Shown: one piece after another, positions 1 through 11,552 of the stretch | Layout: each line of letters starts with the position of its first letter | How positions within the stretch are numbered: position 1 is the first letter of the stretch | The notes under the pieces: generated by a model | The model's database searches: none | What the model saw: the letters and a program-made list of their open reading frames with translations, nothing else | What the model was told of the DNA's origin: nothing | Made by a program: the position numbers and the translations under genes | Source: Hymenopus coronatus | Taxonomy: Eukaryota > Arthropoda > Insecta > Mantodea > Hymenopodidae | DNA length: 64,000 bases | Assembly: GCA_030762935.1 (NCBI GenBank) | Contig: CM060900.1 | Span: 374,499,132 to 374,563,131 of the forward strand | Direction: 5' to 3'

Positions 1-625
1 TCTTAATGGAACATTTTTCGAAAGTTCCGATTTCATAATAAATGCCCAATGGGGTACATTAACGGTATTTACGTGGCAAATAAAATGCATATCCTGAATT
101 TTTTGGGAATATCGCTTAAGTTCTCTTAATACTGAATGACTTTTGAAAAACTAGTAAATTGTAAAGACAGACAAAAACTTATTGCACAAACAGTGTAGAT
201 TTCGTTGAAACACACAATTTATGTCATATACATGTTTTATAGAACTAGCCATTTCAGAGATATTACCTGTTATTGGTTTCAATTTTAAGCTGCTTAAACT
301 TTTCTCATACAGGAAGACTTCATCTGTTTAATATCTATTTTCCTGGCTGTGGATGGAGATTCAAATTTCAGTGACAATTGCACAGCGACAGCTTTGAAAA
401 GATTTGACTGTCTCTTTAGCCCAGTGTATTCCCGATTTCCCTTCTACTAGGGAACTAAGTAATACGGCGATTACTGGAAATGTTTATCTTGATTAGCATA
501 AATTAAATAAACTAATAATCTTTTGTAATAATAGCTTTTTTTGCAAAACAGACATACAAAATCTTGAGAATGGAAAAAGTCCGATGGAAACATCTTTGTG
601 TGATTTTAAAATTTGACGAACATTT
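1..625 (+). repeat. Dispersed repeat family G, copy 1 (left end cut by window)
   Basis: Matches the middle and right part of the copies at 13915 and 19700 in the same order: a block with AACATTTTTCGAAA, then a segment resembling 'aaactrgtaaa..gtaaagacagacaaaaact', then 'cacacaatttatg', then 'agatttgactgtctctttagcccagtg', then a TTCCCTTCTACT block. There is no conserved reading frame among copies, so this is a non-coding repeat. The left part lies outside the window. The transposon class is unknown. Confidence 0.7.
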
Positions 626-829
626 ATTATCAAGTACACTTAAGGTAATGAGGGTGAGGATAAAATCCGCTGTATTCTTATATCTTTATAGCTAGTAGGA
701 ATGCCACTATGCGTTTGCTAAGTATTTGACCATATCTTGTAGTCAAATGACATGGTCTTATTGAATAATTTTACACAATTTCGCGCTTAAAAATACAAAA
801 TATTAAGGGAGAAAATCATTGGACTGGGA

Positions 830-1000
830 AGATTCTGGGTAAACGATGTCGCTAAGGCACAGACTCAAGAACGGGAGGCCAGCGGTTCAAATACTGCCAG
901 GATTGTCTATCCTGACAGAAGCTTTTTAAAGGTTTTCCTCAGTCCTCATAATGACATATGTTGGGGAGATACATTAAACTAAGGCCTGGTTCATTGCAAA
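830..1000 (+). mobile_element. tRNA-derived SINE, type L (degenerate)
   Basis: A tRNA-like head with 'gtcgctaaggcacagactc' is followed by a degenerate RNA polymerase III B box (AGCGGTTCAAATACTGCC). About 30 bp later comes 'ggttttcctcagtcct', a body motif common in arthropod tRNA-derived SINEs. Class is inferred from this head and body layout. The ends are diverged and no target duplication was found. Confidence 0.55.
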
Positions 1001-1040
1001 TTTCCTTTCAATTCTAAATTTTTATTTTATGTATGATCAA

Positions 1041-1212
1041 TGTCCACCAAATGAGGTGCTTCATATACCGATGGTTGCGGGTTAAAACGCGGCGGGCAAG
1101 CCTGTGAGCAAAATTAAGCGGACTTTCACGCCCAGTATAAAATGGGACGCTGAGAACCACAGCAGTTAAAGAGCGTTCATAAATAAAACGCAATTTCTTT
1201 CTTTCATTTCTG
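1041..1212 (+). mobile_element. SINE A copy 1, internally deleted
   Basis: Contains a B-box relic ('gttgcgggttaaaac') and then the 3' half of SINE A: 'gagcaaaattaagcgg', 'ttcacgcccagtataaaatggg' and a tail with 'cataaataaaacgc' followed by TTTC repeats. The central body present in other copies (GGCTTCCTTCGGAAGG onwards) is missing, so about 130 bp have been lost compared with the full copy at 62239-62541. Confidence 0.7.
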
Positions 1213-4160
1213 TTCTTCTATGCTGAAATTTTAATAATTTTTAAACATTTCCGATTTATGTGCTTTATTAAGCTAGAAAACGAGTTTGGTAAGGAATATA
1301 CTTTTAAATTCATTGCCTTTTTAGAAAAAAAAGTTTTTTTTTATTGAGAGTTTCAGCTTTTGCAAAAATATATATACCTATTTAACTTGGGTGAGTTTAG
1401 TTGCATATCAGTTATTAGATTTGTCTCACAATAGATACTTTTAGTATGTATTGGAGAAAATGTTTCCGAAGTTTTACTCCAATAGGTTAAAAAATGTACA
1501 ATGAGGAGCACCTTAACTGAGGCCTAGAATGATGCAACCTAGAAAAACGCACTAAAAACTATGGTATGATAGTATGTTCCATAAAATAACGCACATTCTT
1601 AACCAAAATTCATAATTTGGAAATTTTCCAAGTATAGCACAATGAATTTTGTAAAAAAAAATAAATAAATAAAAAAATGTAACTAATTTTAAAAAGAGTA
1701 TCAAAATCAATACCATGTCCTGTGCTGAAGGTTATGTGAAATATTATATTTCACTGAAAGCGTTTTCATAGATTTGAATTCAGTAATAACATTGTTATTG
1801 TTTAATACTTTAGGCTAATTTTCACCAATCGGCTCCTTTAGTTATTCAAAAAGAACACTGTACCACGAGTACATTCCTGCTTCACATAAGATGAAACCTA
1901 ATTATCAGACGTAAAATCGATTAGCCTTTTGTAAACGAAAGAATGCATTTGGAGGAGATTCACATCGACCCAGGATCTATGCAATAGCTGACCATGGAAA
2001 TAAAATAAGTAAGATGCACTAAAATAGACGATGGTTATTTGTCTTAAGTAATAGACATAATTGGTAGTTCAATATGAGAAATAAATTATGATTATGTATA
2101 CAACATATGAAGCAGTTGGTGGTCTACAAAGTTCTATGCGAATTGGAATGGATAATATCTTTAGCAGACTAACTTAGTAAGACACTAATTGAGGTCCCGG
2201 AGAACTAGAAGTTCCGAAACTGCAGATGTAATGGGTTGTTAATGCGAGGAAATCTTGTTACGCAGGAAGTCATTTTCCTGGGATTAGTCCAAGGATATAA
2301 TATTTTAAATAGTTCTGTGCTTCTTAAAGCAAGTCCGTTTAGGTATTCGATCAGCTAATCTTATTAACAGGAATACATTATTTAATCCTATCATTAACAC
2401 TGATATACCTCTGTTTGGTGTCAACTAAATAAGGATATTTTGGGTAAAACATTTAAATATTGTGCAAAATCGAATACTTTTGACAACCATGATATCAAGT
2501 TGAAAAAGATCGGCTCTCAACACCAGCATTAAAACAACAACAAATAAATTAAATAGGAAAAATGTAATGACTTAAATGCAATATACTTAACAATATTTCC
2601 ATTACAATGAAACAGCGCTGCAAATGATGCATCCCAGTCTTTTCTTTACTTCTCGTATGCACCACGACTTTCATCATACATACTTACATACATACATACA
2701 TACATACTTTAGTTGCAAATGTAATCATTTATGTTTTACACGTGATTCTGAAAATAATACATGCAAAAGAAAAGCTTAAAATTGGCATTAAATATGCTAC
2801 ATAATGGAATTCTTATGTTTCGAAATTATGTTTTCGTGTTTTGTGTTACATTCAGTAGAAATATATGGTATCAGCTGTAAACGCATGAGAGGGCGAGAGA
2901 AAGTAAGCCAATGCATAGGCAGTTCTCCACAGCTGTAACAGCATGTAGTGGTTGGCAGTTACAAACTTTGCATTTCAACCTTGAGTTTTAAATGAAAAAT
3001 AATTATTTTAAAGTAACTAAAACATTATCCCCGTTGATTTAAATTCCAATGTTTGAATGCTTGAATCGGAATATGAATATTAGAATGCGCCCAAATTTAA
3101 AACAAAAATACTAGAATATTTTAGCTCCTTAGCAATTTTAATGACTGCGCATAATAATTAATGATTGATTGAATGTTATAGAAATTTATATGTTACTTCT
3201 ACTTCTGTAAACAAAGCCATCACAATCTGCATATTTTTCTCCAATCATCCTGGGAACTGACTTCTGTGTAAAAATTGTGGGAATGGTGCAGGCTTTGTAT
3301 GTTTAAAGTTACAACTGATGTAGCTGGATTATAATTATTTCAGAGGCTTTTATCCGTAGTGAACTGTAAAGTATAATTCTAATCATACAGTCTAAATTAG
3401 CATACATTTCTTCACTTCATCTTAAACCCTACACATATTATAAGCAAATGTTGTAAATCCTAAGAAAACACAACGCGTTGGTCACGGTTAGAAAGTTTAA
3501 CTGTGTTCCCATTTCCACAGCACGAAATGGAGCTCATAGACCAATCAGCTCTGATCTGTGGTTAAAAACGGCGCTCTCTACCCGAAGATGAAAGGCTTTG
3601 CAGTGTCAAACGCAGAATGCAGTAATAATTACTGAACACTACAGCAAAACCGCAATTGTAATGGGAGGGAGAGAACACAGCACACTGGTAGCTGAACATC
3701 AATCGTCAACCGAATTGCATTACCAGGGCGCTTCGAGTTTTTATGTAATTACTCGGAACATTCTATTATGCTGCTAATTAATGCACGGTTATGCAAGGAA
3801 ATTCGAGATACTGTAATAAAGCCATCCCCTTTATACCTCAAAAATAACCGTTATTCTATTACCCAAAATGAATTTCATATAATTATTCAAACAAGGCTAC
3901 CAGTATTGTAGTGTTTGATAAATAAATGCAGATATTTTTGTTCCTTTGTATGTGCTTTGTATCTCTATCAGATGAGGGATATGGGCTCGTTTGAAGTTCT
4001 GAAAGCTACCTTCAAGTCCATAAAACGCATTAATAGACACTCGATGTTATGTTTTACATATTCAAACTTTGATTGTGAGTTTAGCTTAAACTAGGTCCTA
4101 ACTAGATGTGATATTTCACTTCGCTTCGATACTATGAACTCAAAATCCTATTTAGTACAG
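1213..4160. other. Non-coding AT-rich stretch, no gene seen
   Basis: I see no supported gene. A (CATA)n-type microsatellite lies at 2675-2708. All frames are broken frequently. A CCAAT-like motif near 3541 is isolated and has no promoter partners that I can support. Confidence 0.6.
2675..2708. repeat. (CATA)n microsatellite
   Basis: Imperfect tandem run of CATA, with one CTTA interruption near the left end. Confidence 0.9.
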
Positions 4161-4164
4161 ATAA

Positions 4165-4445
4165 TCTTCGGTAAACCCGCTAGGAGACCTGGACCGGAGT
4201 GCACTCAGCCCCGTGAGGTCCCTGGGATGAGGGGGGGGGCAATTGAGGAGCTACTTGATGGAGAAATAGCGGCTGCAGGTCAAGAGGACCGCATTAAACA
4301 GCCGGGAAGGATTGAGGCACTGACCACGTCTCACCCTCCGAAACGTCTGTCATGGACCAAGTTGGGGGAACACAGCGGCATTTCCCTGTGGAACACCTAC
4401 CGATCGGCAATGGTGTTCACTCGTGTACTGTAGTCATTAGGGTTC
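4165..4445 (+). repeat. GC-rich dispersed-repeat relic
   Basis: A sharply GC-richer block in AT-rich surroundings. It contains 'cagccccgtgaggtccctgg', a G run, 'aattgaggagctacttga' and 'gagaaatagcggc'. From memory this string order belongs to a dispersed repeat in several insect genomes, but I cannot name it and saw no second full copy here. A 99-codon frame starting at 4134 runs through it; its length and composition are explained by high GC content, and I do not treat it as a gene. Confidence 0.4.
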
Positions 4446-4472
4446 TATGTATCTTTAATCTTAAGGATTAAA

Positions 4473-4638
4473 TCACACACACACACACACATTCACACTA
4501 CATTCATACTTCCAGACTCTGAGGTGGATAGCGAATAATCTGAGCTAGGGAAGCATTTCTACCCCCACCCAGGAAATGAATCTGGACCCCTCGTACAGCA
4601 GGCATATGCTCTACCGACTGAGCTACGAAGTCAACCCC
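4473..4638 (-). mobile_element. SINE D copy 1 with (TG)n tail
   Basis: On the minus strand the element opens with a tRNA-like head, GACTTCGTAGCTCAGTCGG, followed by 'tagagcatatg' (a good A box) and a diverged B box 'ggtccagattcatttcc'. It ends in AGTCTGGAAGTATGAATG and a (TG)n run that appears as CACACA at 4473-4491. The copy at 21580-21765 has the same 3' order in the other orientation. This supports a SINE whose tail is a dinucleotide repeat. Confidence 0.7.
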
Positions 4639-5199
4639 TAAATCTTATGCATATTTTTGCACAGCATAAACCTTACAGGTAAGAGCTGTGTCCTGCGGTA
4701 TTGTGATTCTAAAATGTGTTGAAGCGTGCGGTAAACGGCGGAATCTACGTTATTCCTTAAGTGATGCAGTTTTACCAAATATTATTTTTTGAAGCAGATA
4801 AAACAGAAGATAAGAACAAACGACGAACTTATAAGAATAATTGCAACATGATCAAATACAATTCTTAAGAACGGGGGAGACTAAGTGCTGAACCGGTGAC
4901 ATTATTTTAACTATGCCCCGGGAGGAAGGAATGAGGCGAGAAGAGACACCAGACGGCCTGAGCCAGGAGCGACGTTTCCATAATGACTGACTTCCTATAG
5001 GTATCTGATTGAGATTCGCCAACAGTAGCACAGGCAGAACGGAAACCCAGCTCGCAATTAGTACCCAACGCCCCTTTTACCGCAGCAACCACCCAGGAGA
5101 CGGCGAGACTTCAGAGAGCATTCTTTTTTTCCTGCCACGCCACACGGAAACAGCATTGCCAACTCTGAAAGATACCAACGGGGCGAATGCTGAATGAAA
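4639..5199. other. Non-coding stretch, unusually GC-rich at 4910-5200
   Basis: Nothing recognised. Short overlapping frames occur on both strands at 4907-5295, a typical result of locally higher GC. None has start context, splice sites or a recognisable product that I could support. Confidence 0.5.
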
Positions 5200-5385
5200 T
5201 GAGAGTAAAGTCCTGTTCAACACGGAGGGACAGGGAATTCGGAAGATGAAAGTAACCACCCTAGGATTTGCCTTGGCACCGGAGAAAACCCACAAGAAAA
5301 CGATGGGTCGGAGTGGATGGTCCCGGGATCGAACCCGGCACCTGATTTCACACGTTAACGCGGCACCACCTCCCTCGGTATTTAG
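5200..5385 (-). mobile_element. Degenerate tRNA-derived SINE, type P
   Basis: Reads as an antisense SINE. 'cggagaaaacccac' is followed 40 bp later by 'cccgggatcgaacccgg', the complement of a strong polymerase III B box, and then a decayed head. The block 'ggacagggaattcgg...gaagatgaaagta' also resembles 45765-45850, which may be a second, more decayed relative. Confidence 0.5.
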
Positions 5386-5805
5386 TCATAGGATTCTATA
5401 GTAAATATTTTTATGCCCTCCATATCATCATCATCTACACTGCACCAGCGAGATTATGACTCCGTGATAGCGATAGCTTTATGCACTCCTTAACAAAGCA
5501 TGCTAGGTACATCAAGAAGGGATCAATACTCCGAACACAAAGACTTTCAAATTACATAGAAGCAGGTCCCACCATCCGCAGACAATGTTAAGGATTGATC
5601 CCGCGGGCTTATGGGGACCGCCTGTGCTTCACAAGATAAGAGCTAAAAAGCCTGGTACTCGAAGTGATGCCTGAACCTCTGATATGTACCTGCTTAAAAT
5701 CTCATTTTAGTCACATAAAATACATTTTAAGGAATACTCAATTTATGTAATACAACATATAATATACGTTAATAAATTGTAATATAGTCATAGACCATAA
5801 GCATG
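5386..5805. other. Non-coding stretch, possible SINE remnant
   Basis: No gene seen. The sequence 'ggattgatcccgcggg' near 5592-5607 resembles an antisense B box but lacks a recognisable head or body, so I leave it unassigned. Confidence 0.4.
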
Positions 5806-6330
5806 TGCTCTGTGGTCTAGCTGTAACAGTGGTCTAGTTCCCAAGGTCCCAGATTCAACTCGGTGGAGGGCGATGAATTTTTTGGTCATTAAAATCCTTA
5901 GCAAAAATGTCCTTGGGAGGTAAGTAAAGCCATTGGTTCCGTATCGTAAATGTATGACACGTAAAAGAACCTCAAACCCGATAAAGAGACCTCTGAGCAA
6001 AATTAAGCCATCTTTGACGTCTAATACAGAATTGGGCGCTTTTATCGGTAGTGTTTAACGTCCGCTTTAAATACTTATGGCACCGCAGGCGGTGACACTG
6101 ATGATACATGAATGAAGATGGAGCACCGGTGGAATGCGATGGCGGGGGAAACCGGAGAACCCGGAGAAAACCCGCCCCAGCGCCACTTTGTCCACCACAA
6201 ATCTCACATGCGGTCGCTTGGGATTGAACCCGGGCCGTCTAGCTGAGTGGTCTAACCACACCACGGTGCGGCCTAATTGGGCGCTGAAAACTACACCAGT
6301 TAAAAGCGTCCGTAAATAAAAACATTTAAA
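5806..6330 (+). mobile_element. SINE A copy 2, split by a nested SINE B
   Basis: The SINE A parts are 5806-6040 and 6286-6330. The tRNA-like head (with 'gtggtctagttcccaagg' and B box 'agattcaact') leads to 'cctcaaacccgataaagaga', 'ctctgagcaaaattaagcc', 'cagaattgggcgc' and, after the interruption, 'ctacaccagttaaaagcgtc'. The insertion at 6041-6274 is flanked by perfect copies of AATTGGGCGCT. The host SINE is therefore older than the inserted one. Confidence 0.85.
6041..6274 (-). mobile_element. SINE B copy 1, inserted into SINE A
   Basis: On the minus strand it starts with a tRNA-like head containing GTGGTTAGACCACTCAGC and the B box CCGGGTTCAATCCC. The body includes the complement of 'gcgggggaaaccggagaac', and the 3' end matches 'gtttaacgtcc' read in reverse. 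The target duplication AATTGGGCGCT occurs at 6030-6040 and 6275-6285, 11 bp and identical. This is direct evidence of LINE-type retrotransposition into an existing SINE A. Confidence 0.92.
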
Positions 6331-6840
6331 AAATACGTGCTCAATTTTTTTTCTTTCTGTCTAGTGTATTTTGTAAGAGCTGAATAACTAACACTTTTCT
6401 AGATTTGACAACAAAAACTGTACCTGTTCTCCGTTAGCATTATCTGTACGCAGAAAATGAGCAACAAAAGTCCTCTGAAACATTTACTAAAGCTTAGGGT
6501 TGACGTTCAAATTCACTTTGAGAAATATGGTATTTCAATAATTACCCTTGTTAATAAGTTAATAACATTTTACTTGATTTTTAAAAGTTTGAAGAGTATT
6601 ATTCAAAATATTTAAAGCAGCTAAAAATAGGATGCAACGTCAATTTAGGTATATATAACGACTATAAGTTTATTAATTTTGGCCACATAGATATATGAAT
6701 CGTGTATATACTAATTTATTTTCATGTACTTCATGAAGAACAGAATAAGTTTTTGTCTAAAATTCGAAATGAATGTATCGCGTATAATTCCAGCAAGCGA
6801 TACTACATACCACTATTCCAATTGATGCGTAAGAAGTTTC
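6331..6840. other. Non-coding AT-rich stretch
   Basis: I see no gene, repeat or regulatory site that I can support here. Confidence 0.5.
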
Positions 6841-7045
6841 GGCCCGCCTCCATAGTGTGGGTTAGCGTATCTGCCGCACATTCAAGAGATTCGCAAGTGC
6901 GAATCCCGCTCAGGGAGAGTTACCCGGATAAAGTTTTCTTTTTTCGGGGTTTTCCTTATCCTAAGAAGACGAATATCAAGTAACTTTAAGCTCCATGGAA
7001 CCCTAGATCATTCGAGTATCATTTCATCAAAGTCATCGTCCGATA
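6841..7045 (+). mobile_element. tRNA-derived SINE, type R
   Basis: A head 'catagtgtgggttagcgta' (A-box-like) and a B box 'agtgcgaatcccgctc' are followed by 'cggggttttccttatcc', a body motif shared by arthropod tRNA-derived SINEs, then 'ggaaccctagatcattcg' and 'tatcatttcatca'. One copy only in this window. The ends are approximate. Confidence 0.6.
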
Positions 7046-8778
7046 TGGCCAGCCAGGTTGAAGAAAGTCGAGCTACAAAAAACAAGAAGTTTTGGCTCTG
7101 TCTGATAAACCTCTTATACGATATCGTTTCAAGGCTAGTGGCTAGTCAAGTATATTACCATTTACTGATGATGAGTTTATAGTTAGATAAGTTGTAGTTT
7201 AAATTATACACTAAAAATTAAAAGTGTAGATAATCAGTAATGAAAGCAAGTAACATTTGCTGTTTTGGTTATTGATTCGAAAAAGCCATTAAATAAGTTA
7301 AATGTTTTATATGAATATTCAGGAAAATAAACTAAGTGTGTCACATTACTGCATATTTTATTTAAAGAAAGCAATAAAACATATAAATACGATTTATCAT
7401 AAAAAACGAGTAACACTTTCCTTCATGGATCGCGACAGCAAAACAGTCTGCAGTACGCAAGCCAGGTAGGCTTGTTTCAAATACATTTACTCAAGTATAA
7501 ATTATTACATTGTGAAAACAAAAGCCTTATACTGTGACTTCAATATGGTCAGCGTTTTCGTTCTGTGTTTAAATTATGGTCTCACAAATACTGGTGTGCA
7601 AAAAGTGTTCCTATAGTGTTTGTTAGTGTATCCAAAGGCAAACTAGTTCTTGTTTGTATACAAGCACGAAAGTATTTCATAAGCATGCGACATCCATACT
7701 GTTTTTCAGATGGTGTATTAGGAAAATATATGTAGCCTAAAACTCCGAAACTTTCCCCAAAGTATGGCTGAAATGTTAGGAACTCTGTGCTATGTTTCAA
7801 TCCTGCATCATTTATCAACAGTAACTTTGTTACATCCAAATACGTGTTTTGTTACACTGGTAACATATCTGGTTTTTGTAAAGGTATCCTTATCCAGTAA
7901 ACAGTATTGTATTACATATGCTCTATCACATTATCTAATGAACTACCATGGATTTTATAGATTATAAAACACGTATTTCGATGTGGTCGTATAATTTTTG
8001 AAATTAATATAAATTATATAAAAAAGAAGTATGTGCGAAGTTGTTGCTGCTATATAACATATTAAATAATAATAATAATAATAATAATATATAATAATAA
8101 TAATAATAATATACAGTATTGTACTAGAATGACACTCAGAATTCTTGTGTTCCGCTAATACACATATGTTATTATTCTGGATGAACTGTCCTTTTATGCA
8201 GGTATATTAATTAATACAGAATTGTGTTAAAATAATGCTATATTTTTAGAATATATCAAAATAAATTTCGAATGCATTTATCTGTGTTTATATGCATTAA
8301 TTACCATGCATATAAAACGTGAGCAGCAAAACCAAGCGAAACTGGACATGCGAGAGATGCGAATTTACAATAATTAACGATCAGCTCGTTATTTTACAAG
8401 TTTATATTTCGGTGGGCTCATTATTGTCTCATTAGTTTACGCCTGCGTTATTTTATATAGATATATAAAATCGTTAAACGACGCATTTCAGTATTGGAAA
8501 AGGGAATGCTTTAATAAACTTGAAAAAGGAAAGGTAGAGAAGGGGTGAGAAATAACTTTTTCGTACACTGCAAGACGTAAGGAAATCGGTGAGCTAACTT
8601 GACAGTTTCTGGGATCTTGATATTTCTGACTAAAAGTCCGAGTATTATCTGAGTATGTAGGGGAGTCGTAGATTTGATTTTGGAGTGGTGGTGAAGGCGA
8701 GACTTATGCCATGCTTCAGTAGTAGAAATAGATTGTTAAAGTAACTATCACAGTGGCAGATGAACATGTTTTCAGCAC
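7046..8778. other. Non-coding AT-rich stretch
   Basis: No gene supported. An 85-codon minus-strand frame (7582-7839) is within the length expected by chance among the many 60-100 codon frames here, and no motif was recognised in it. An AAT microsatellite is at 8066-8110. Confidence 0.5.
8066..8110. repeat. (AAT)n microsatellite
   Basis: About 14 AAT units with one AT interruption in the middle. Confidence 0.9.
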
Positions 8779-8779
8779 T

Positions 8780-9466
8780 TTAAGGGAAACTGGGAGTGAA
8801 ATTTTCACACTCGGTCAAAAAATCGAAAACCTCTTTTCTATAGAAAATGGTTGCAGGAGCATTTGGGCATGCATAGAAAATCAACTTTTAGCGGTCACGC
8901 TTTCTGTGGGCTCTACAGCCATTTAAAGGTCGTTCAACACCTACGCCTATTTCATAACATACTATTTTATAAAACAATATTTTTCTCAAACCTACATTTT
9001 TACACGTTCAAAATGTTGTACGCGTCTCAGATTTTGTTTAAATACAACTACAATTTCCCGGAATGTACATAAGTATCTACTGTAATATGACAAGTGAAAA
9101 AGATGATTCTTATACTAACAGCAATTTTTCAGAAAAATGAATTTTATTTTAGATTAATATTTCTAACTTTTTTTAAAATGACCATAATTAGGTAATTTAA
9201 GCTTTTACGTGTGACTCAAGCTCCATTCTAAAAAACATCGACTAATTCTCTCAAATTCTGAGGCGCGTGGAACATTTTGATTATGCAATATATTTACATA
9301 AACTTTATGAAATAATTTGTATCTTACAAAGTATTTATCAAATTTTAATTAAATTTGGTATTCATATTAAAACAGCAACACAATCACATGAAGTTTTCAG
9401 AAAATATATACATATGTACAAAAATATAGAACTTTTAATTTTCACTTCCAGTGTCACTTCAGTGAA
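8780..9466. mobile_element. TTAA-flanked inverted-repeat element, family H copy 1
   Basis: The left end is TTAAGGGAAACTGGGAGTG (8780-8798). The right end, read in reverse, is GTGACACTGGAAGTGAAAA (about 9437-9455), matching the left arm at about 17 of 20 positions. Similar ends recur at 17318 and at 24300-24316 next to TTAA. TTAA target sites are a feature of piggyBac and Kolobok elements, so a non-autonomous member of such a group is a reasonable inference. No transposase frame is present and the right TTAA is not preserved. Confidence 0.45.
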
Positions 9467-10384
9467 GCTGACAGTGACCATAGTGCTTCTACCAACTCAG
9501 AAACTGATGAATGGGAATAACCAAGCACTGATGATGTATGTGATTTTGGTAAGTTTAAATTAATAAAATTACTGTTGATTTTTACTGAAAATGTAAACTA
9601 ACCTAAAATTAGAATTAAAAGCCAGTAAGTGTTAGTGTTGTTTGGTTATATTTTGACATTACCTAGGGATCAAATAATATTGTACATAAATAATATAAGT
9701 ATTTGAACTATAAAATAAACTTCTTATGAACATCTTGAACTGAATAGGACTAAGCGACTTTGGTGAGTTTTGAAGATGGGATAGCTTGTTCTTAATGGGT
9801 CTCTAACATAGACGTTTGTTGTTTAGCAGGAGGTGAATCCGAGAATAGAGTAACACAGCCATTATAAATTATAGAAATTCTTCAGAAAATGCAATTCCAA
9901 AACGATCTCGAAGAAAGAAACAACAAGAAAATAAAAAAGTAAACTGGTAAAAAGCTTTGAAATTCAGGCTCTGAGTACAAAACTAAAACATATAAAGTAG
10001 TTTCAGGCAAGAAATGTACAAACAATAAAGTTTTATGCAGACAAAGCATTTCCTTCAGACTTTTAAAACACGTGCATATAAACATCTTGGCTCATTGAGG
10101 AATGCATGTACAGACCAAAACTGTCACTGCGATTTTGCCTTATCAGTGTTGCACTTAGTGACACCAACCATATTGAGACACTGAACCATAAACTTGTGGT
10201 GAGCGGAAACTCATATTACTCAATTTTATTACTTTGAATCAGTACAGACGTACCCAAAATACAATTGTATTTACGTATCAAAGAATTGGTGCTCGGTGAT
10301 CCAAAACTTAAGCAAAAAGTGTAGAGAAGACTTGAAGAGTGCGGCCAACCTTAAGAAAGCCATTACAAGTAAAGGGAATCTAAT
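9467..10384. other. Non-coding AT-rich stretch
   Basis: No gene, repeat or RNA signal that I can support. Confidence 0.5.
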
Positions 10385-11172
10385 GTGTTACATTCACATG
10401 AATTTCTCTGCGCTCTATCATTTACTAATGTGTATAAAAGCTTTTAGATTTTAGATTCTTTATTGTAGATTTTAATTGGGAAACTTACTTTTTATAAATT
10501 TCGTTCTTTTATAGCATGCAATGGGGTTACCGACCGTAAAATATTTAAGAACTGGACCTATATACTGCCCTTAAGGTCCCATACTCGTTCCACGCAATCC
10601 CAAGTAAATAATTGAATGTCCAAAGGACTTTAAAACAATGAAAAAAATTTACCAATTCAAACCATTAATGACGGATATCTCGGAAATTTCTTATGTCGTA
10701 AAAACGTTATTTGAAATAATTGTGTGTTTTAAAGAGATCTACAGTGCGTTTTCATCTATCCCTTAACGTTTACTAGTTATACAAGATTATGCAAAATTTA
10801 TCTCAAATGAAGAGGACTTTTCCGGAAGATTTAGTTAAAATTACATTTCATTTGACACATGAATATGTATAAGATATGGTATTTTAATTAAAATCGTTAG
10901 ACCCGTTTTGGAAAAAATAACAACATTTCGAAAAATATTCCAGGTAAAGGGCAGTTCTAGTGGGGAATTTTGTCAAACATTTCGTGTCGCATCTTTGGAA
11001 GATACTGACTTTTTGTTCTTAAGTTTTGCTGTTCACGCGTGCGCTGTCTGCTGTTTTAACTCAGCAAGTCTTAAATAATTTATTAGCAGGGGAATCTCGG
11101 TATTGAATTTTTTGGGTGGAATACAATAATTCTCCTACTTATTATACGTAATAGAGAAAATAAAAAACGATA
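10385..11172 (-). repeat. Dispersed repeat family G, copy 5
   Basis: Antisense copy. It shares 'acattcacatgaatttctctgc' (22 bp, quoted as the start of the copy) with the antisense copy at 61225, and holds the 'tttactagttatacaa' block, the 'taaagggcagtt' block, 'cgcatctttggaagata', and the terminal 'gggtggaatacaata' followed by 'agagaaaataaaaaacg'. The order is the reverse complement of the plus-strand copies. Confidence 0.75.
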
Positions 11173-11478
11173 ACAGTAACGGTAGCATGTCGTGGTTAAG
11201 AATCCGATGTCAGCGAGATGAGAATTTCATTTTGTTTTATAAAGAGACTTTTAATAATGAAATGCCTATCTCAGCTATCCGTATCACTCCGAGCAAACAG
11301 AAATGTAGGTTAAGTCTTTTTACAAACATTGATCAAAATTACCTCTAGAGCAGATCAGAGAGGAAACAAGGCATGTGTGGTTTGCTATCTTTCATTTTCC
11401 ACTAATCCACCATAACTACTACAGTAATCCTGCAGTCATTGATGATGCAACGCCACTGAGATGGAAAGAATACGACAG
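11173..11478. other. Non-coding stretch
   Basis: Nothing recognised between the family G copy and the small SINE B insertion. Confidence 0.5.
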
Positions 11479-11489
11479 TCCTCAATGAT

Positions 11490-11541
11490 TTCTTTGGTAG
11501 TGTTTAACAACCATTTTTACTATTATGGCACCGCAGGCGAA
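11490..11541 (-). mobile_element. SINE B copy 2, 52 bp 3' fragment with target duplication
   Basis: Only the 3' end of SINE B is present, seen on the plus strand as 'ggtagtgtttaac', 'actattatggcaccgcagg', 'cga'. It is flanked by perfect 11 bp copies of TCCTCAATGAT at 11479-11489 and 11542-11552. The flanking duplication shows that it inserted in this 5'-truncated state rather than decaying later. Confidence 0.88.
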
Positions 11542-11552
11542 TCCTCAATGAT

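Noticed and set aside
4134..4433. 99-codon plus-strand frame
   Set aside because: It lies over a GC-rich repeat relic, where stop codons are rare by composition.
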